From assembly GCF_003987565.1 (NCBI RefSeq), contig NZ_NGJY01000002.1, positions 62,001 through 126,000 on the forward strand: 64,000 nucleotides of DNA, given 5' to 3'. Of the stretch, positions 52,666 through 60,983 are shown one piece after another; the stretch's first letter is position 1; the number at the start of each line of letters is the position of its first letter. Below the pieces are notes generated by a model. It was not told where the DNA came from and ran no database searches. It worked only from the letters and a program-made list of their open reading frames with translations. The position numbers and the translations under genes were made by a program. This stretch comes from Vagococcus fessus (GTDB lineage: Bacteria > Bacillota > Bacilli > Lactobacillales > Vagococcaceae).

Positions 52666-52806
52666 GAATTATAACCTATTTTCTATTTTATAATAATTTA
52701 ATTAGTATACATTCATTGGGTTAACCTCTTTTATTTCGATTTTTACACCCTAATCAATTACAATTCATTATAAAAAAAGAAATCATGCAAGTCATATTAA
52801 TCTCCA

Positions 52807-54537
52807 TTATTTATTTTCCCAAATTTCCTTAATATTTTCTATATTTACATCTTTCCACTCCTGCTTCCACAACTCAAAGTAATTTATATCGGTAGAAGAA
52901 GGTTCTGGACTACATCTATCTATTTGTACAATTGAAGGCATAACAACAGCCTCTCCTGCCAATAAAGCCTCCCCAGCTCTTAATGCTGACATTTTATCAG
53001 CTAAACTTCCTAGAGTATCAGGTAATAACCTTTTAACATAATTCTGATCATTTGGATTAGTTAGTCTTAAAGCTAAGAAGTTATTACATTGTGAAAATAT
53101 AGTTTCTGATATTTCTGATGGTCTTTGACTTGCTAAAAGCAATGAAACCCCATATTTACGTCCCTCTTTAGCAATCCTTTCAATAGATTCTTTAGACGAA
53201 CGATACTTAGACAAGCCACTTCTAGGTATATACTTATGGGCTTCTTCATAGACTAATAATAAAGGAGTATCAGTACTGACAACCTTATCGGGTTCGTCTC
53301 TGGCTTTTAATTGTTTGTATAAATATCCATAATCAAACATTAACCTAGATATTAATGAAACAGTTATGCTAAGTACCTCAAATGGTATTCCACTTAAATC
53401 TAATATTGTAACATTTGATTTAACCTTCCCGTAACTAAGTAATTGTTCTAGTACATCACTAAGTCCTACGTTTTTTGCTTTTTCTCCAAAAATAAAATCT
53501 AAACGTTTGTCATTAATTTTATTTTCCAACCTATCAATGAAATTTCCTAACTCCCCATTTAAACCTGATTTAGAAGTTCCAGCGGGTATTAACCCTTTTT
53601 CAAATAGTAAATTAATATTATCATCAGTTAAAATAAACTCATCTCCATCTTCTTTCTTCCATAAGATATTATTACTTTTATCCTTTTTTTCAATATTTTT
53701 ATATTTTATATATTGAAGAGTTTCGTTTATATCAAATTTAATAACTGAATCAAAATGAATTTTATCTTTCTTTTTACTGTCAGCATTATATATTTTATTT
53801 TTTACAACACTATCTTTAAATACACTTCTTTGTCTATGATCATTACCTTCAGTATCTAAAAATAACTCTTGTAATTCCTCACTATTCAACAACCAATATG
53901 GTAATAAAAGATTTTCTATATCTAAATAATTTGCTTTTGGAAAAGCTGTTCGATACTCAGAATGAATATCAAAAATCATTATATGAGAATTATTTATACC
54001 ATCATATTTTTTATTTTTTTCAGTCGTAGCCTTCTGTAATATACTAGCTACCGAATGTGATTTTCCCGAACCAGTAGATCCCACTATAGCAATATGTTTA
54101 TTAAAAAACTTATCACCATCAACTGGTACTTCAATTTTTTTATTACTTGAAAGTTTTGAAAATATAAATCTCTTATCTTCTTCTACTGAGTCACAATATA
54201 TTTTATTAATATCTTCTTTTGTTGCAGGAATAGCACCTTTTGGTGGTAATGCAATGGAATCTCCTCCCCTGACAAATTCATTACCATTAATTACACCTAA
54301 TGGCCTAGCCTCTATTATATGTTTTCTAAAATTATCACTATCTTCATCAACAGCTTCTATTATAAAATTTTCAATAATTGTTATAATCCCAATAGACTCA
54401 TCATTTCCTACTATTTTTAAATAAGAACCAATTTTTAAATTCTCCACCCCTCGTTGATAATCTTCTAGGTTATCAACGGATATTTTTACCTTATCTGGAA
54501 ATACAGCAATAACTTCTGCATACATCTGTTCACTCAT
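52807..54537 (-). CDS. HerA-like ATPase (DUF87/TraG-type), antiphage defence partner
   Basis: 576 residues. N-terminal HAS-barrel (about 1-100), then RecA-like hexameric ATPase core with Walker A GSTGSGKS (153-160) and Walker B PLLLVYEEAHKYIP (about 424-437). The downstream ERIAKEGRKYGVSLLLASQRPSEI carries sensor/arginine-finger residues. HerA forms a ring that works with a nuclease on DNA. It starts 19 bases after the DUF4297-like nuclease gene, with AAGGAGG, and is last in a three-gene operon. Together they match the DUF4297-HerA defence architecture. Local base composition is more AT-rich than the flanks. Confidence 0.9.
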   Translation of the reverse strand: MSEQMYAEVIAVFPDKVKISVDNLEDYQRGVENLKIGSYLKIVGNDESIGIITIIENFIIEAVDEDSDNFRKHIIEARPLGVINGNEFVRGGDSIALPPKGAIPATKEDINKIYCDSVEEDKRFIFSKLSSNKKIEVPVDGDKFFNKHIAIVGSTGSGKSHSVASILQKATTEKNKKYDGINNSHIMIFDIHSEYRTAFPKANYLDIENLLLPYWLLNSEELQELFLDTEGNDHRQRSVFKDSVVKNKIYNADSKKKDKIHFDSVIKFDINETLQYIKYKNIEKKDKSNNILWKKEDGDEFILTDDNINLLFEKGLIPAGTSKSGLNGELGNFIDRLENKINDKRLDFIFGEKAKNVGLSDVLEQLLSYGKVKSNVTILDLSGIPFEVLSITVSLISRLMFDYGYLYKQLKARDEPDKVVSTDTPLLLVYEEAHKYIPRSGLSKYRSSKESIERIAKEGRKYGVSLLLASQRPSEISETIFSQCNNFLALRLTNPNDQNYVKRLLPDTLGSLADKMSALRAGEALLAGEAVVMPSIVQIDRCSPEPSSTDINYFELWKQEWKDVNIENIKEIWENK

Positions 54538-54556
54538 AACTTACCTGCCTCCTTAT

Positions 54557-55846
54557 TTAAATTAACTTTCTTATGTCATTAGTTGAATTAATCCTAATTA
54601 ATTCATGTCTATGGTTATATTTTTTATCTAAACTATCTGTATAATAAAATTCAAAAATTTCTCTGGTTTTTTCTAGCGAGTTAATCGTAGAATCTAAATC
54701 CATAATACTATTACAAAACTTATACTTAATTGGATGTTCTACGCTAGGCCTTCTTTTTATAAATTCTGTATCAAAATCGCTATCTTTATATTTATACCCG
54801 TCAATCAAATTTTCACCGTCTTGATCAAATAGTTTTTTTATTACAGCCAACCGCTCATTCGAAATTCCTCGTAAAAAAAAGTATGGACAAAATGATTCTA
54901 ATTTTCTTTTACCATTTGGAATAACCGATAATTTTTTAGAAATCTCTTGTAACAATACCTTTATCTCAACATTGGTAATTAATTTATCTATTTCAATTAT
55001 AAAAAACCTTTCATTAGGGGACAAATTCATCTGTGTTAAATTAAGATTATGTTTTACTTTTTTTTCATATTGCCTAATATTTAATTCATCAATCATCCAA
55101 ATATTATATAACTTTCTTTTATTATTTTTAAGAGATTCTAAAAATACTTCTTTACTTATCTTATTATTACCGTCTCCCCCAATAGCTAATTCTGAAATAA
55201 TTGCTTTAGCTTTTTCAAAATAAATCTTAGCTTCATGTTTGTCACAACTGAACATTTCGATAAATTCTTTTATTATATCGTTTTCTAGTTCTTTAAATTC
55301 TTTTGCCTTAACATTAATCTCTAATCTACTAATAAATTTTTCTAAATACTGATCAGACAAATTTATGTCTGACTCCTCATGATATTTAATACTTCTTTTA
55401 TAATATCCTGGTTTTCCAGGTATTTTAACATCATCTGGTACTTTTTCATCTTCTGGAATTTTAGAGTCTTTTGTATATATAAGAAATTTATTCTTGAAGT
55501 CTTCAAGGTCTACATAGATTTTTTCACTCTCCTGATTAAAAATTTTATCAGAATTTGAATAATATCCATAAATTTTATACCTTCTATCCTTGTTAAAATT
55601 CTCAGAAAAATCTTTTAACATCCATCTGATTGGCTTTGCAATTATTGATGGTGAATACTTAGTTCCTTCATAATATTTAATTTGTATCGCTTCTAACTCA
55701 CCACTCTCTTCTGTTATATCAATATCTTCAACTCCTTCAATAGTAACTTCATCAGTTAGCGCTTTCAATTTAAGAATCTCTAATATACTCAGATTAAATT
55801 GATATTGATATCCTTTTATTGTCGCCTTTGCAGATCTATTTGTCAT
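54557..55846 (-). CDS. DUF4297-like (Cap4-type) nuclease
   Basis: 429 residues from ATG 55846, which follows GAGGTGG. The N-terminal domain has KGYQYQFNLSILEIL, then acidic Asp41/Asp43 and EAIQIK (Glu52, Gln55, Lys57), fitting a PD-(D/E)xK fold with the QxK variant typical of the DUF4297/Mrr group. The remaining ~350 residues are helical and unassigned. Next to HerA, it is the likely effector that cuts DNA on infection. Assignment rests on the motif and partner rather than on a search. Confidence 0.75.
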   Translation of the reverse strand: MTNRSAKATIKGYQYQFNLSILEILKLKALTDEVTIEGVEDIDITEESGELEAIQIKYYEGTKYSPSIIAKPIRWMLKDFSENFNKDRRYKIYGYYSNSDKIFNQESEKIYVDLEDFKNKFLIYTKDSKIPEDEKVPDDVKIPGKPGYYKRSIKYHEESDINLSDQYLEKFISRLEINVKAKEFKELENDIIKEFIEMFSCDKHEAKIYFEKAKAIISELAIGGDGNNKISKEVFLESLKNNKRKLYNIWMIDELNIRQYEKKVKHNLNLTQMNLSPNERFFIIEIDKLITNVEIKVLLQEISKKLSVIPNGKRKLESFCPYFFLRGISNERLAVIKKLFDQDGENLIDGYKYKDSDFDTEFIKRRPSVEHPIKYKFCNSIMDLDSTINSLEKTREIFEFYYTDSLDKKYNHRHELIRINSTNDIRKLI

Positions 55847-55934
55847 TTGTAACCACCTCATTGATATTTATTATGAAAAACTATAAAAATAATTACACAG
55901 AAAATGAAACCCCTTAAATGCTTCACCTAAATAA

Positions 55935-56495
55935 TTATAAATTAGAGTACGAGTTATTTATCTCTTTCATTTTGTCTCCGCAAAATATTAATTTCTCAAG
56001 CGTTATACCACTCTTATCAAGATACTCTTCATCCATTCTTTTTTTGCAACTTGGGATTGCTATAGGTTTTCCTGAAGAATCAATCCAGTAATCCAGAAAA
56101 CATCCACCCCGTACATTCTCATATTTAAAATCGATATTTCTAAGATTTTCTTGTGCGTTCACTATTGATTCTCCTGATGAGAATAAATCATACGTTATTT
56201 TATTCTCTACAATAGAAGTAATTGAATCTAACTCACTATCATTCTTCACACCCTCCAATATAGAAGTATCAAGTAAATATAAGGCTATAACTTCTTTTAC
56301 CACAAGTGGCTTACCACCATTATTTTTATTATTTTTATTTAATTTCGGTTTTTGGATTCGAGCTGATGACTTATTATTTCCTCTGTAATGATTAGTCATT
56401 CTATCCTCTAATTTGTAAGTTTTACCTACATAATATTTATATTCCTCATGTACTTCAGTTTCCAGTTTAAGAATATAAAAATAATAATTTTTCAT
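55935..56495 (-). CDS. GIY-YIG nuclease-like protein
   Basis: 186 residues. The GIY-YIG core is visible: YFYIL (5-9), YYVGKT (21-26), Arg32 and His36 in LEDRMTNHYRG, and a candidate metal-binding Glu97 in SIVENKI. A C-terminal extension has two Cys-containing stretches (GGCFLDYW, PSCKKR). AAAGGGGG precedes the ATG. It is the first gene of the operon with the DUF4297-like and HerA genes (gap 88 bases). It could be a nuclease subunit, a regulator or an unrelated cargo. This third component is not part of the standard two-gene system. Confidence 0.75.
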   Translation of the reverse strand: MKNYYFYILKLETEVHEEYKYYVGKTYKLEDRMTNHYRGNNKSSARIQKPKLNKNNKNNGGKPLVVKEVIALYLLDTSILEGVKNDSELDSITSIVENKITYDLFSSGESIVNAQENLRNIDFKYENVRGGCFLDYWIDSSGKPIAIPSCKKRMDEEYLDKSGITLEKLIFCGDKMKEINNSYSNL

Positions 56496-56525
56496 TTTAT
56501 TCCCCCTTTAATTACTATTATAACA

Positions 56526-56563
56526 AAACCCATCCATTCTATAAATATAGAATGGATGGGTTT
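56526..56563. terminator. Terminator of lepA
   Basis: AAAACCCATCCATTCT/AGAATGGATGGGTTTT, 16-base perfect arms with an 8-base loop. It lies just below the lepA stop and above the GIY-YIG gene. Confidence 0.85.
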
Positions 56564-56568
56564 TGTTG

Positions 56569-58404
56569 TTATTTCTTCGGTTCGTCTTCGTCCATCTTCA
56601 GAACGGCCATGAAGGCGTCTTGTGGGACTTCTACTGATCCGATTTGTTTCATACGTTTTTTACCATCTTTTTGTTTCTCAAGTAATTTACGTTTACGTGA
56701 AATATCGCCACCGTAACATTTTGCCAATACGTTTTTACGTAAAGCTTTGATGTCACTACGCGCCACGATTTTTTGACCGATGGCAGCTTGGATTGGCACC
56801 TCAAATTGTTGACGAGGAATTAGTTTTTTCAGTTTCTCAACGATGGCTTTCCCTCGTTCAAAGGCAAAGTCTCTGTGAACGATAAAGCTTAACGCATCGA
56901 CGTTTTCGCCATTTAATAAGATATCCATCTTCACTAAGCGGCTTGTTTTGTATCCGATAATCTCATAATCAAGAGAGGCATAGCCTTTTGTACTTGATTT
57001 TAATTTATCAAAGAAGTCAAATACGATTTCTGATAATGGTAACTCATAGACCACGTTTACACGGTAATCATCTAAGTAATCCATTGTTAAGAAGTCGCCA
57101 CGTTTACGTTGTGATAATTCCATAACAGCCCCAACGTATTCGTTTGGCACCATGATAGAAGCTTTAACGTAAGGCTCTTCTACTGAATCAATCTTCACAG
57201 GCTCTGGGAAATCTGATGGATTATCCACCACGATTTGCGTGCCGTCTGTTTGATTAACATGATAGATAACTGACGGTGCTGTTGTGATTAATTCTAAGTT
57301 AAATTCACGCTCAAGACGTTCTTGAACCACGTCCATGTGTAGTAATCCTAAGAAACCACAACGGAAACCAAACCCTAAGGCTTGTGATGTTTCAGGTTCA
57401 AAATCAAGAGCTGAATCGTTTAATTGTAATTTTTCTAATGCTTCACGTAAGTCGTTGTAACGGGCTGTGTCGATTGGGTAAAGACCACAGTAAACCATCG
57501 GTGTCATCTTACGGTATCCAGCAAGAGCTTCTTCAGCTGGGTTATTTGCTAGGGTAATCGTATCCCCAACTTGTGTGTCTTTAACAGTCTTGATACCGGC
57601 AGTAATATAACCAACATCCCCAACCATTAAGAAATCACGGCTAATTGGTTTTGGTGAGAAGATACCAACATCGATAACTTCAAACTTTTTACCATTTTGC
57701 ATCAGCATAATTTCGTCACCAGGTTTAACCATCCCATCCGTCACACGGACATTCAAGATAACCCCACGGTAACTATCGTAAACTGAGTCAAAGATTAGGG
57801 CTTTAAGTGGCGCGTTTAAGTCACCTGTTGGCGCTGGTACGTATTCCACGATTTGCTCTAAGATTTCTTCAATTCCGATACCGGCTTTGGCACTAGCAAG
57901 AACTGCTTCACTGGCATCAATACCGACTACATCTTCAATCTCACCACGTACGCGCTCTGGATCAGCGGCAGGTAAGTCAATTTTATTAATAACAGGTAAA
58001 ATCTCTAAGTCATTATCTAACGCTAAATAAACGTTAGCTAATGTTTGGGCTTCAATCCCTTGGGCTGCATCGACAACCAAGATAGCTCCTTCACAGGCAG
58101 CCAAACTACGTGATACTTCATAAGTGAAATCCACGTGTCCCGGTGTATCAATCAAATGGAAGATATAATCTTCTCCATCTTTAGCTGTGTATGTTAATTC
58201 AACCGCGTTTAGTTTGATTGTAATCCCACGCTCACGTTCTAGATCCATTGAATCTAGTAATTGATTTTGCATTTCACGGTCTGATACTGTTTCCGTTTGT
58301 TGTAAAATACGGTCAGCTAATGTTGATTTTCCGTGGTCAATATGGGCGATAATCGAAAAGTTACGGATCTTTTCCTGGCGTTTTTTCATCTCTTCTATCG
58401 TCAT
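56569..58404 (-). CDS. lepA: Elongation factor 4
   Basis: Ribosome-dependent GTPase (EF4/LepA) that acts on stalled or mistranslocated ribosomes. 611 residues, standard. G1 AHIDHGKST (20-28), G3 DTPGH, G4 NKID, G5 SAKAG, followed by LepA-specific domains and the conserved C-terminal domain ([40 protein letters not shown]). TAGGAG precedes the ATG. Core-genome gene bordering the defence island. Confidence 0.98.
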   Translation of the reverse strand: MTIEEMKKRQEKIRNFSIIAHIDHGKSTLADRILQQTETVSDREMQNQLLDSMDLERERGITIKLNAVELTYTAKDGEDYIFHLIDTPGHVDFTYEVSRSLAACEGAILVVDAAQGIEAQTLANVYLALDNDLEILPVINKIDLPAADPERVRGEIEDVVGIDASEAVLASAKAGIGIEEILEQIVEYVPAPTGDLNAPLKALIFDSVYDSYRGVILNVRVTDGMVKPGDEIMLMQNGKKFEVIDVGIFSPKPISRDFLMVGDVGYITAGIKTVKDTQVGDTITLANNPAEEALAGYRKMTPMVYCGLYPIDTARYNDLREALEKLQLNDSALDFEPETSQALGFGFRCGFLGLLHMDVVQERLEREFNLELITTAPSVIYHVNQTDGTQIVVDNPSDFPEPVKIDSVEEPYVKASIMVPNEYVGAVMELSQRKRGDFLTMDYLDDYRVNVVYELPLSEIVFDFFDKLKSSTKGYASLDYEIIGYKTSRLVKMDILLNGENVDALSFIVHRDFAFERGKAIVEKLKKLIPRQQFEVPIQAAIGQKIVARSDIKALRKNVLAKCYGGDISRKRKLLEKQKDGKKRMKQIGSVEVPQDAFMAVLKMDEDEPKK

Positions 58405-58516
58405 CTATATACTCCTACTTTCTATTTCTTCAGCACCCTTAATTATAGCAAGCTTGGGCAGGGATTAAAAGACTTTTCGCTTGTCAAAGCGTACTCTTCT
58501 TAACAATAGCACATTT

Positions 58517-58546
58517 TTGACCGAATTTCAGAATATTTGGTATAAT
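58517..58546 (+). promoter_or_regulatory. Promoter of the Eis-like gene
   Basis: TTGACC (58517-58522), 18-base spacer, TATAAT (58541-58546), about 29 bases before the start codon. Confidence 0.65.
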
Positions 58547-58575
58547 GAAGCTAACAACTAGAGAGAGGTTATAAC

Positions 58576-59799
58576 ATGAATCGAGAAGAGATACGGGAGA
58601 AGCTTGAGATCAAGCCCGTTGAACTAAAACATTTAAAACAATTTAACGAATTATTACGCTACGTGTTCCAAGTAACAGACTCAGATATTGAGGAAGGTGG
58701 CTACGAAGACGAAAGCGAGATTACTAAAGCAAAACGCCCCGTCTTAAAATCAGCCGATGTTTTAGGTTGGTTTGACGAAGATGATAAATTACTGTCACAA
58801 ATCGCTGTCTACCCTTGCCAAGTCAACATTCACGGCAATATTTACGACATGGGTGGCGTGACCGGTGTGGGAACTTATCCCGAATATGCAAGCTTAGGCT
58901 TGATGAAAGATTTAATTACACTAGCCCTAACGAATATGCGCGAACGCGGACAGTGGATTTCTTACCTGTACCCTTACAATATTCCGTACTACCGTCGTAA
59001 AGGCTGGGAAATCATGTCTGACCATATGACCTTTAAAATCAAAGACAGCCAACTGCCAAAACAAGCCGCAACACCTGGCTCAGTTGAACGTTTAGCCTTT
59101 GATGACCCTGATGTGATTAAAGTCTACGACGAATTCGCCAAACAAACTCACGGTGCCATGGTCAGAAGTGACCTAAACTGGGATGAATACTGGCGTTGGG
59201 AAAACGAAGGCGAACGTACCGCAGCCGTCTATTACGATGAAAACGACCGTCCGACTGGTTTCTGTTTCTACTGGATCGCTGAAGAAGTCTTCCACATCAA
59301 AGAAATGATTTACCTAAACCAAGAAGCAAGAAAAGGCCTGTGGAACTTCATCTCAGCTCATTTCTCAATGATTAATCACGTCGAAGGATCGACTTATAAA
59401 AATGAACCAATTGCGTTCCTATTTGACGACAGTGACATTAAAGAAACCATAGCGCCGTTCTTTATGGCACGTATCGTAGACGTAGAAAACTTCCTAAGCC
59501 ACTACCCATTCGACAGCAGCGTGGAACCTTTCCACTTTGTCATCGAAGACCCAGTAGCCGAATGGAATAACGGAACCTTCTCCCTAACATGGGACGAAGA
59601 CGAAAATGTCACCGTCACACGCGAAGCCATCGGCCAACCCGTGACACTAGACATCCAAACCCTAGCAACCATGCTAATGAGCTACAAACGCCCAACCTAC
59701 CTGTCACAAATCGACAGACTCACAACCGATAGAAAAACACTAAGATCCCTAGAACGCATCATCCCCAACCAAAGCGCCTACTTCAGTGACTATTTCTAA
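58576..59799 (+). CDS. Eis-type GNAT acetyltransferase
   Basis: 407 residues, the length of Eis-family proteins: two fused GNAT domains and a C-terminal SCP2-like domain. MGGVTGVGTYPEYASLGLMKDLI (about 92-114) is the first acetyl-CoA region. LYPYNIPYYRRKGWE matches the family, and the chain ends in an aromatic carboxyl terminus (DYF) used in catalysis by Eis proteins. It acetylates amines; aminoglycosides and lysines are known family targets, but the natural one here is unknown. The 3' third uses markedly more C-ending and CTA codons than the neighbours. Confidence 0.9.
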   Translation: MNREEIREKLEIKPVELKHLKQFNELLRYVFQVTDSDIEEGGYEDESEITKAKRPVLKSADVLGWFDEDDKLLSQIAVYPCQVNIHGNIYDMGGVTGVGTYPEYASLGLMKDLITLALTNMRERGQWISYLYPYNIPYYRRKGWEIMSDHMTFKIKDSQLPKQAATPGSVERLAFDDPDVIKVYDEFAKQTHGAMVRSDLNWDEYWRWENEGERTAAVYYDENDRPTGFCFYWIAEEVFHIKEMIYLNQEARKGLWNFISAHFSMINHVEGSTYKNEPIAFLFDDSDIKETIAPFFMARIVDVENFLSHYPFDSSVEPFHFVIEDPVAEWNNGTFSLTWDEDENVTVTREAIGQPVTLDIQTLATMLMSYKRPTYLSQIDRLTTDRKTLRSLERIIPNQSAYFSDYF

Positions 59800-59935
59800 A
59801 GGTGCTTTTACTGACGCTTTGATTTAAGTGTTGAAATCACCGAAAATCATTCAGAAAAAGCCCGTAAGTAAGCTGTAAAAAAAGTGTGAGGAAAGCTGAT
59901 TAACTCTGAGTAGTTGGAAACACACTTAAATAACA

Positions 59936-59974
59936 AAAAAAGGTAAGCCACTAGAATTGGCTTACCTTTTTATT
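59936..59974. terminator. Terminator between the Eis-like and MucBP genes
   Basis: AAAAAGGTAAGCC/GGCTTACCTTTTT hairpin with T/A runs on both sides; used mainly by the minus-strand MucBP protein whose stop overlaps it. Confidence 0.8.
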
Positions 59975-60824
59975 TTACACTTTTTTTATCATATACATAC
60001 GTTACAATTGTTGTTTCTTTAGAATACTGACCTGTTATTGGTGCACTAGAATCAGCTAATTGAACAAAATTATAACCATAGATAGGAATCTGTTTTACTT
60101 CATAGGAAGAACCTATTTCTCCTGTTGATTCTGTTTCTTTTCTTATCACGTTACCATTCATATCAACATAACGAACAATTAATTTTCTTAATCCATTTTC
60201 CGAAACCGTATTGAAGGCGTCCTGTTGGTATTCAAAACATACCTCTTGCTCATTTTCTTTATACTTGCCTGTTACAGGAGCACTTTTTCCCGACAAGCCT
60301 TTATATGTGTAGCCTTTAAACTTAACTTTGCTAACTTTATAATGTGTGCCTAATTTTTCTGTTATTACTCTCGGAGCAATGATATCCACTCCGTTAGTAT
60401 CTACATAACGAACTTTCAAGTTCCCTTTTTTAGATGCCGTTTTTTCTTTCGCCTTGTACATAAATGTTACTTTTTGCGTACCATTTATATAAAATCCCGC
60501 TGAAGGTGCACTTCCTTCAGATAATCCTACGAACTCATATCCTTTTATTTTTTCTATTTTAGCTTGATAAGGGCTGCCAATTTCGTTTGTTGTTGTCACA
60601 CTGGATTTTAGTTCTTTGCCTTTTTTATTTACAGATAGATAACGTATTTTTAACTTTCCAGTTGTTGCATTAGGATTTATACTGGGCCTTGTTTTTTTAG
60701 TCTCAAACTGATTTTCTTGCGCATTTGAATGAATTGGTTGAGATAAATCGATACCTATAATCATGACACCTATTACTACAATACCTATTAATCCAACAAT
60801 TCCTTTTATCGAGCCTTTTTTCAT
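59970..60824 (-). CDS. Secreted protein with three MucBP domains
   Basis: 284 residues from ATG 60824 (AGGAGGGG 8 bases upstream; the preceding in-frame TTGs are unlikely). A signal peptide or anchor at about 4-24 is followed by three MucBP-type modules (LKIRYLSVNKKGKEL, LKVRYVDTNGVDI, LIVRYVDMNGNVI), each ending GYxFVxL-type. No sortase motif or C-terminal membrane helix, so it is either released or held by the N-terminal segment. Such modules bind mucin-like or other surface ligands. Encoded beside the larger MucBP surface protein. Confidence 0.88.
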   Translation of the reverse strand: MKKGSIKGIVGLIGIVVIGVMIIGIDLSQPIHSNAQENQFETKKTRPSINPNATTGKLKIRYLSVNKKGKELKSSVTTTNEIGSPYQAKIEKIKGYEFVGLSEGSAPSAGFYINGTQKVTFMYKAKEKTASKKGNLKVRYVDTNGVDIIAPRVITEKLGTHYKVSKVKFKGYTYKGLSGKSAPVTGKYKENEQEVCFEYQQDAFNTVSENGLRKLIVRYVDMNGNVIRKETESTGEIGSSYEVKQIPIYGYNFVQLADSSAPITGQYSKETTIVTYVYDKKSVK

Positions 60825-60932
60825 CAACAAAACCCCTCCTATATGACAACTTATTCCTTTTTATCATATAACCCTCATTAATATAAACATAATCAACATT
60901 TGCGTATAGATAAGCAGAAAATGAATAGTAAT

Positions 60933-60974
60933 CAAAAAAGCAACTATACCCAATCAAATGAGTATAATTGCTTT
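60933..60974 (-). terminator. Terminator of the large MucBP surface gene
   Basis: AAAGCAATTATAC/GTATAGTTGCTTT arms (60937-60949 and 60962-60974) with UUUUUU on the minus strand. Confidence 0.8.
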
Positions 60975-60983
60975 ACAACCAAA

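Noticed and set aside
52807-56495. Insertion sequence or prophage remnant carrying the HerA genes
   Set aside because: No transposase, integrase, terminal inverted repeat or attachment-site duplication was visible at the borders.
60703-60957. 84-codon minus-strand frame overlapping the start of the short MucBP gene
   Set aside because: Out of frame with the clear signal-peptide start at 60824 and without ribosome site or motif.
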